NCBI GenBank assembly: GCA_030431355.1
Contig: JAUIJG010000267.1
Location: 1 to 7,498, forward strand
DNA from: a bacterium
GTDB taxonomy: Bacteria > Cyanobacteriota > Vampirovibrionia > Obscuribacterales > Obscuribacteraceae
Direction: 5' to 3'
DNA: 7,498 bases
Part shown: one piece after another, positions 6,343-7,498 of the stretch
How the letters are laid out: every line of letters starts with the position of its first letter
How positions within the stretch are numbered: the first letter of the stretch is position 1
Program-made: the position numbers and the translations under genes
The notes under the pieces: model-generated
What the model saw: only the letters and a program-made list of their open reading frames with translations
Databases searched by the model: none
What the model was told of the DNA's origin: nothing

Positions 6343-7170
6343 TTATAAATCCCTGGCGCCGGAACTTTTGTTGGCTGCTTTCTCTTTGCGACGTTCGCAC
6401 AACTCTGAAAGCTCTTTTACGCTAAAGTGCGGTCCAAAAATCCTGTGACCACGATATTTAAAATGTTCACGAGCCTCATGCTCCTGCCAGGTCATTACGG
6501 CTTTGAATGCGGTTTTAACAACTTCACTGCGCTTCAGGTCGTGGGGAATAAACCACTTGCGTCCCAACTGAATGGTATCTTCACTGGTGTAAGCACAAGC
6601 TTCCCTGGCGGAGAGCCATAACAAGAAACCCTCAAATGCCGGGCAAACATTGAAATCCATATCTTTGAATTCAAGACAACTGACAATCTCCTGTAGAGTG
6701 GCCAGTTTCAAAAGGCTTTTGCCCTTTTGAACCAGCTCTACTGCGTAGCGCGTGGTGGCGTCCACATCTTCAAACACCGGCACATTATGCTTCTGAGCCA
6801 TAGATTTCAAAAAGTATCGACCACGGTTTAGATCATCTGCTTCGTATTCAGTGACCTTCTTTCCTTCTATAACCGTATCGGCTTCCACAAACTGCAAACA
6901 TACAGCCACAGGTACTTCAGCACCGATTAAATAACTGGCTTCGGCCACAGCAGCCACGCCCCGGGTCTCTTTGCTGACCACAAAAATCAACACATCGGAC
7001 TCGTCTTTACTGAGCATCTCGGAAGCTTCATCATCCGGGGACCATTCCCCTACACCCATTTGAGGGTCATGGTATGTGACACCAGCTTCTTCCAAAATAG
7101 GAATGGCAATATCCTTGCGCCAGGTTGTTCTGCCGCAGGCTCCACCGAGAAATACTTGCTTTGCTTCCAT
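6343..7170 (-). CDS. Nucleoside 2-deoxyribosyltransferase-like protein with extra C-terminal domain
   Basis: I start it at ATG 7170 (275 aa), 8 nt after AGAGGAG (7179-7185); a GTG at 7179 lies inside that ribosome site. Residues 1-95 fit the Nuc_deoxyrib_tr2-like Rossmann fold: VFLGGACGRTTWRKD near the start, a HDPQMGVGEW segment, ESDVLIFVVS near 57-66 and AAVAEASYLIGAEVPV near 73-88. Glu77 aligns with the catalytic Glu of the family (E-x-G-x-A-x-x-x-G-K-P), but the usual preceding Asp is not obvious, so activity is uncertain. Such enzymes cleave or swap the N-glycosidic bond of deoxyribonucleosides. Residues about 155-258 form a second region, rich in aromatic residues, with W-x-x-HEAREHF and RGHRIFGPHF near 228-249; I do not recognise it. 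Spacing to the oxygenase is 5 bp and to the upstream TPR gene 33 bp, consistent with one operon. Confidence 0.75.
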   Translation of the reverse strand: MEAKQVFLGGACGRTTWRKDIAIPILEEAGVTYHDPQMGVGEWSPDDEASEMLSKDESDVLIFVVSKETRGVAAVAEASYLIGAEVPVAVCLQFVEADTVIEGKKVTEYEADDLNRGRYFLKSMAQKHNVPVFEDVDATTRYAVELVQKGKSLLKLATLQEIVSCLEFKDMDFNVCPAFEGFLLWLSAREACAYTSEDTIQLGRKWFIPHDLKRSEVVKTAFKAVMTWQEHEAREHFKYRGHRIFGPHFSVKELSELCERRKEKAANKSSGARDL

Positions 7171-7178
7171 AACCCGCA

Positions 7179-7185
7179 CTCCTCT
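7179..7185 (-). promoter_or_regulatory. Strong ribosome binding site of the deoxyribosyltransferase-like gene
   Basis: On the minus strand AGAGGAG is followed 8 nt later by ATG 7170. It is the clearest Shine-Dalgarno in the window and decides against the GTG at 7179. Confidence 0.6.
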
Positions 7186-7203
7186 AATCAGTCAGACTCT
7201 GTC

Positions 7204-7498
7204 CTAGCCTTCGCTATCGGCTTTAGTAGTCGAACTCTCCAGACTTTTCAGAACAAGCTTAGCCATCTGGTTATCCGGATCGATCTTCAAAGCCCTCTTA
7301 GCCTGACTGATACCACGGGAAGTTCTGCCACGTTCTTTATTTATTTGCGCTAGCTCAATGAGAGCCTCCACACTCTTCTTATTGACAGAAAGAGCTTTTT
7401 TAGCGCTCTTTTCCGCCTTAGAATAGTCTCCAAAATTGCGATGAATTCGAGAATTACCGATGTAGGGCCAGAAGAATTTGCTATCCTCTTCGATCAAA
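7204..7498 (-). CDS. TPR-repeat protein, C-terminal part only (5' end outside window)
   Basis: The frame is open to the right edge; the first visible codon, TTG, is probably internal. About 97 residues are seen. They hold two TPR-like helical pairs: WPYIGNSRIHRNFGDYSKAE with KSAKKALSVN, then VEALIELAQINKERG with ISQAKRALKIDPDN. The typical Gly/Tyr/Ala positions and the closing D-P are present. The final residues (SLESSTTKADSEG) are a polar tail. TPRs bind other proteins; nothing here shows a partner or enzyme function. It ends 33 bp before the deoxyribosyltransferase-like gene and shares its direction, so it is probably the upstream gene of the same transcript. Whether it is soluble or membrane-bound cannot be told from this fragment. 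Confidence 0.75.
   Translation of the reverse strand, partial: LIEEDSKFFWPYIGNSRIHRNFGDYSKAEKSAKKALSVNKKSVEALIELAQINKERGRTSRGISQAKRALKIDPDNQMAKLVLKSLESSTTKADSEG

Noticed and set aside
5366..7498. Phage-defence or toxin-antitoxin island
   Set aside because: Deoxyribosyltransferase-like folds occur in defence systems, but no nuclease, NTPase, transmembrane effector, integrase or att site is seen nearby.

Overview
This 7.5 kb chromosomal stretch carries seven protein genes (two cut by the window edges), with no RNA gene, CRISPR array, insertion sequence or phage structural gene visible. Base composition looks balanced (GC near one half by eye) and even. The proteins suggest a diderm, TPR-rich bacterium. 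The exported domain on the antiporter recalls domains I associate with cyanobacterial ion channels, so a non-photosynthetic relative of Cyanobacteriota (Vampirovibrionia / Obscuribacterales type) is my best guess, at low confidence. No marker gene confirms it.

Layout from left to right: (1) 2-1405, plus strand, 3' part of a membrane-anchored TPR protein with an FxLYD-like C-terminal domain. (2) 1411-2085, minus strand, a soluble GGDEF-fold protein whose signature is destroyed; it converges on gene 1 with only 5 bp between stops. (3) About 300 bp of non-coding DNA between divergent genes, with a perfect TATAAT box framed by a 7-bp inverted repeat and alternative hairpins at a ribosome binding site. 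(4) 2389-2760, plus strand, a small DUF962/Mpo1-like membrane protein. (5) 2806-5352, plus strand, a large CPA2-type cation/proton antiporter with an exported N-terminal domain and two cytoplasmic universal-stress-protein domains. (6-8) On the minus strand from the right edge: the C-terminus of a TPR protein, a nucleoside 2-deoxyribosyltransferase-like protein with an unrecognised C-terminal domain, and an isopenicillin-N-synthase-like 2OG-Fe(II) oxygenase. These are packed like an operon (33 bp and 5 bp gaps) and converge on the antiporter with 13 bp between stops.

Two units look functional. The DUF962-antiporter pair is probably one transcript and suggests envelope or ion homeostasis with stress or nucleotide sensing. 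The deoxyribosyltransferase-like/oxygenase pair looks like a small enzyme cassette acting on a nucleoside, nucleotide or related small molecule; its substrate cannot be read from the sequence. The most unusual items are the antiporter architecture, the enzyme cassette and the degenerate GGDEF protein.
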